Below are positions 63,901 through 64,000 of a stretch of DNA of 64,000 nt, in pieces. Positions within the stretch are counted from its first letter, which is position 1. Every line of letters starts with the position of its first letter. The stretch spans positions 1-64,000 of the forward strand of contig JAACJQ010000265.1 in assembly GCA_016879935.1 (NCBI GenBank). The letters run 5' to 3'. The DNA comes from Archangiaceae bacterium (lineage in GTDB: Bacteria > Myxococcota > Myxococcia > Myxococcales > Myxococcaceae). Both the position numbers and the translations under genes were made by a program. The notes under the pieces are model-generated. The model was not told the DNA's origin, searched no databases, and saw nothing but the letters and a program-made list of their open reading frames with translations.

Positions 63901-64000
63901 CAACGTCGTCGAGCAGGTCGAGCCGAACGGAGCGCTGAGTGGCTCCACCCATCGCCGGCTGATGACGTGGGACAGCGCGGGCCTCTGGGCGACGCAGGTC
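60902..64000 (+). CDS. SpvB/TcdB-type secreted protein, N-terminal 1,033 residues (runs off window)
   Basis: An open frame without stop to the right edge. Signal peptide: MNGLSRLRVAVFLVSALVSTHALAQ. Residues ~45-105 are the SpvB N-terminal beta domain (GGFQFSVPIEVPRGFSGLTP, SLSYSSTGGASIGGLGWAMP, SIERM). Residues ~355-670 hold FG-GAP/VCBS units (DINGDAIPDVVV, DVNGDGFVDV, DMNGDGLQDP, DLNGDGLTDIVM, DMNGNGSADIVW). A TcdB mid-domain-like region follows (LISRIENGLGSVQLISYG, NRPWRTRVP, YHDGFYDGFEKQFRGYETVERE). AGGGGG site nine bases before the ATG. The C-terminal part, where toxins or RHS repeats usually lie, is outside. Confidence 0.85.
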   Translation, partial: MNGLSRLRVAVFLVSALVSTHALAQANAGVSDERVSLPQAPGSVSGVGENASVEGNHGGFQFSVPIEVPRGFSGLTPDVSLSYSSTGGASIGGLGWAMPSHSIERMTVRGLPKYDTTDHFAVDGASELVQVSSSAAGVVFRARFESAFVRYTWLNAGAGAAGFWKAEFPDGRVGYFGADKQGTAVPTAEVTPTATQVFRWHLVLMEDVYGHQMKLTWTKGSSGYPLLERIDYAYEGTAARHSVRFTYEPRSDVLSDAQPGFELKLTQRLREVLIFSGATAPEQVRRYLLEYETDAISGFSTRLRSVTRFGRGNGAYPVKHSFAYTKTLGSVCDATCDKPIVVDMGSVPGVDFANGRASLVDINGDAIPDVVVSDTLDQGKHQFIYGKLDSEGRASFASAPVTSAFTAAGSLFALGNPRVQLMDVNGDGFVDVPQARHPAVASNDGSGDWVAASFCTGGPIALPSGFNPEDDTDTAQQDPKYVRFFDYDNDKRIDWLRTPPGGTQTEVMVNTMTGFNPVTVDTIGAVFDVDDLQLADMNGDGLQDPVRLSGRGTATLSVAYKLNLGFGRWSPAWRTISVSALTGSQTTAAELEDLNGDGLTDIVMVAGSEVTLLLNRNGDTFSAPLTITTASLGSGVIPSRVGTTTVTYADMNGNGSADIVWFQANGSAQYLELFPVRPNLISRIENGLGSVQLISYGTSIAEQARDVAANRPWRTRVPNASILVTKLDSFVTLTGTDSGGLHERLVFRYHDGFYDGFEKQFRGYETVERELLGAMNDVQEPGVVTELFDVGRTDPALAGLLKQRSTAALAGTSLVPVREERMLYQLCPVADVGAATVKWPCQRATTTVLLERTPAEAVTLRSEQEYDGYGNVTRSSNLGVVNLGTPEMPRSCAACTTSGAFGKACGDMCLGDEAYSETTFIAPGPDTGGRWMLGRSSRTRSGAQPTSLNVESQTFYDGPAFVGLAAGQLTLGSVTRVAQRFGMGATDFIDVQRVRRDTNGNVVEQVEPNGALSGSTHRRLMTWDSAGLWATQV

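Overview
The window looks like a stretch of chromosome from a high-GC, predatory or social deltaproteobacterium of the phylum Myxococcota, probably order Myxococcales. The grounds are strong GC bias at third codon positions, paralogous Ser/Thr kinase-type proteins, a MYXO-CTERM-like hydrophobic/Arg tail, a CFI-box C-terminal domain, OmpA with thrombospondin-3 repeats, many lipoproteins and RTX-like or FG-GAP secreted proteins. No phage, transposon, IS element, CRISPR array or rRNA operon was seen, and composition looks even throughout, so this reads as ordinary chromosome. All assignments are by eye from sequence; no database search was run.

Layout. 0-3.3 kb: the 3' end of pnp with a hairpin terminator, an SMI1/KNR4-like gene, and a NarL-type two-component pair on the minus strand, preceded by five TCCCATG heptamers. 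3.6-10.8 kb: a long plus-strand run with a membrane protein, an M23 peptidase, dut, a zinc-ribbon/kinase/FGE-domain protein, an ABC-type binding protein and purB. purC faces purB across a small ORF. 12-16.9 kb: small exported proteins, a CFI-box protein coupled to a TlpA-like thioredoxin, a decayed histidine-kinase fragment, and an OmpA/TSP3 porin. 17-24.6 kb: an M16 protease pair (one catalytic, one not), a pilin-like protein without the usual leader, and a thioester alpha-2-macroglobulin. At 24.8-25.1 kb lies tmRNA (ssrA), followed by a pseudokinase and a membrane-anchored flavin/2Fe-2S reductase.

27.9-33 kb is a minus-strand secreted set: two RTX-like lipoproteins separated by a near-perfect 15-bp hairpin, then a matrixin-type metalloprotease fused in frame, past its MYXO-CTERM-like tail, to a second secreted domain. 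33-39.7 kb: an EF-hand membrane protein, RNase HI with its C4-zinc-ribbon partner, TerC and an Uup-type ABC-F ATPase. 40-45.2 kb holds the most interesting locus, an RNA-repair cassette. A minus-strand four-domain protein (MJ1316 end recognition, EEP nuclease/phosphatase, 2H phosphoesterase, poly(A)-polymerase-like nucleotidyltransferase) is divergent from an RNA ligase translationally coupled to a 5' polynucleotide kinase whose N-terminal HD-type region looks eroded.

46-52 kb: an Asp/Arg-rich lipoprotein, then an ABC exporter / HlyD / TolC operon in which the exporter's nucleotide-binding domain has lost every catalytic motif. 52-60.8 kb: a Trp-rich small protein, Hsp20 with a textbook terminator, an AAA ATPase, a Tat-type superoxide dismutase, a His-rich DMT transporter that reads into sod, a RibD-like reductase, a methyltransferase, and a divergent hybrid kinase/LuxR regulator pair. 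From 60.9 kb to the right edge runs the first 1,033 codons of a large SpvB/TcdB-type secreted protein.

Genes are tightly packed. Many pairs overlap by 1-4 bases (GTGA, ATGA, TGATG), and three convergent pairs end on the same palindrome, TGATCA, so their stop codons abut with no spacer.
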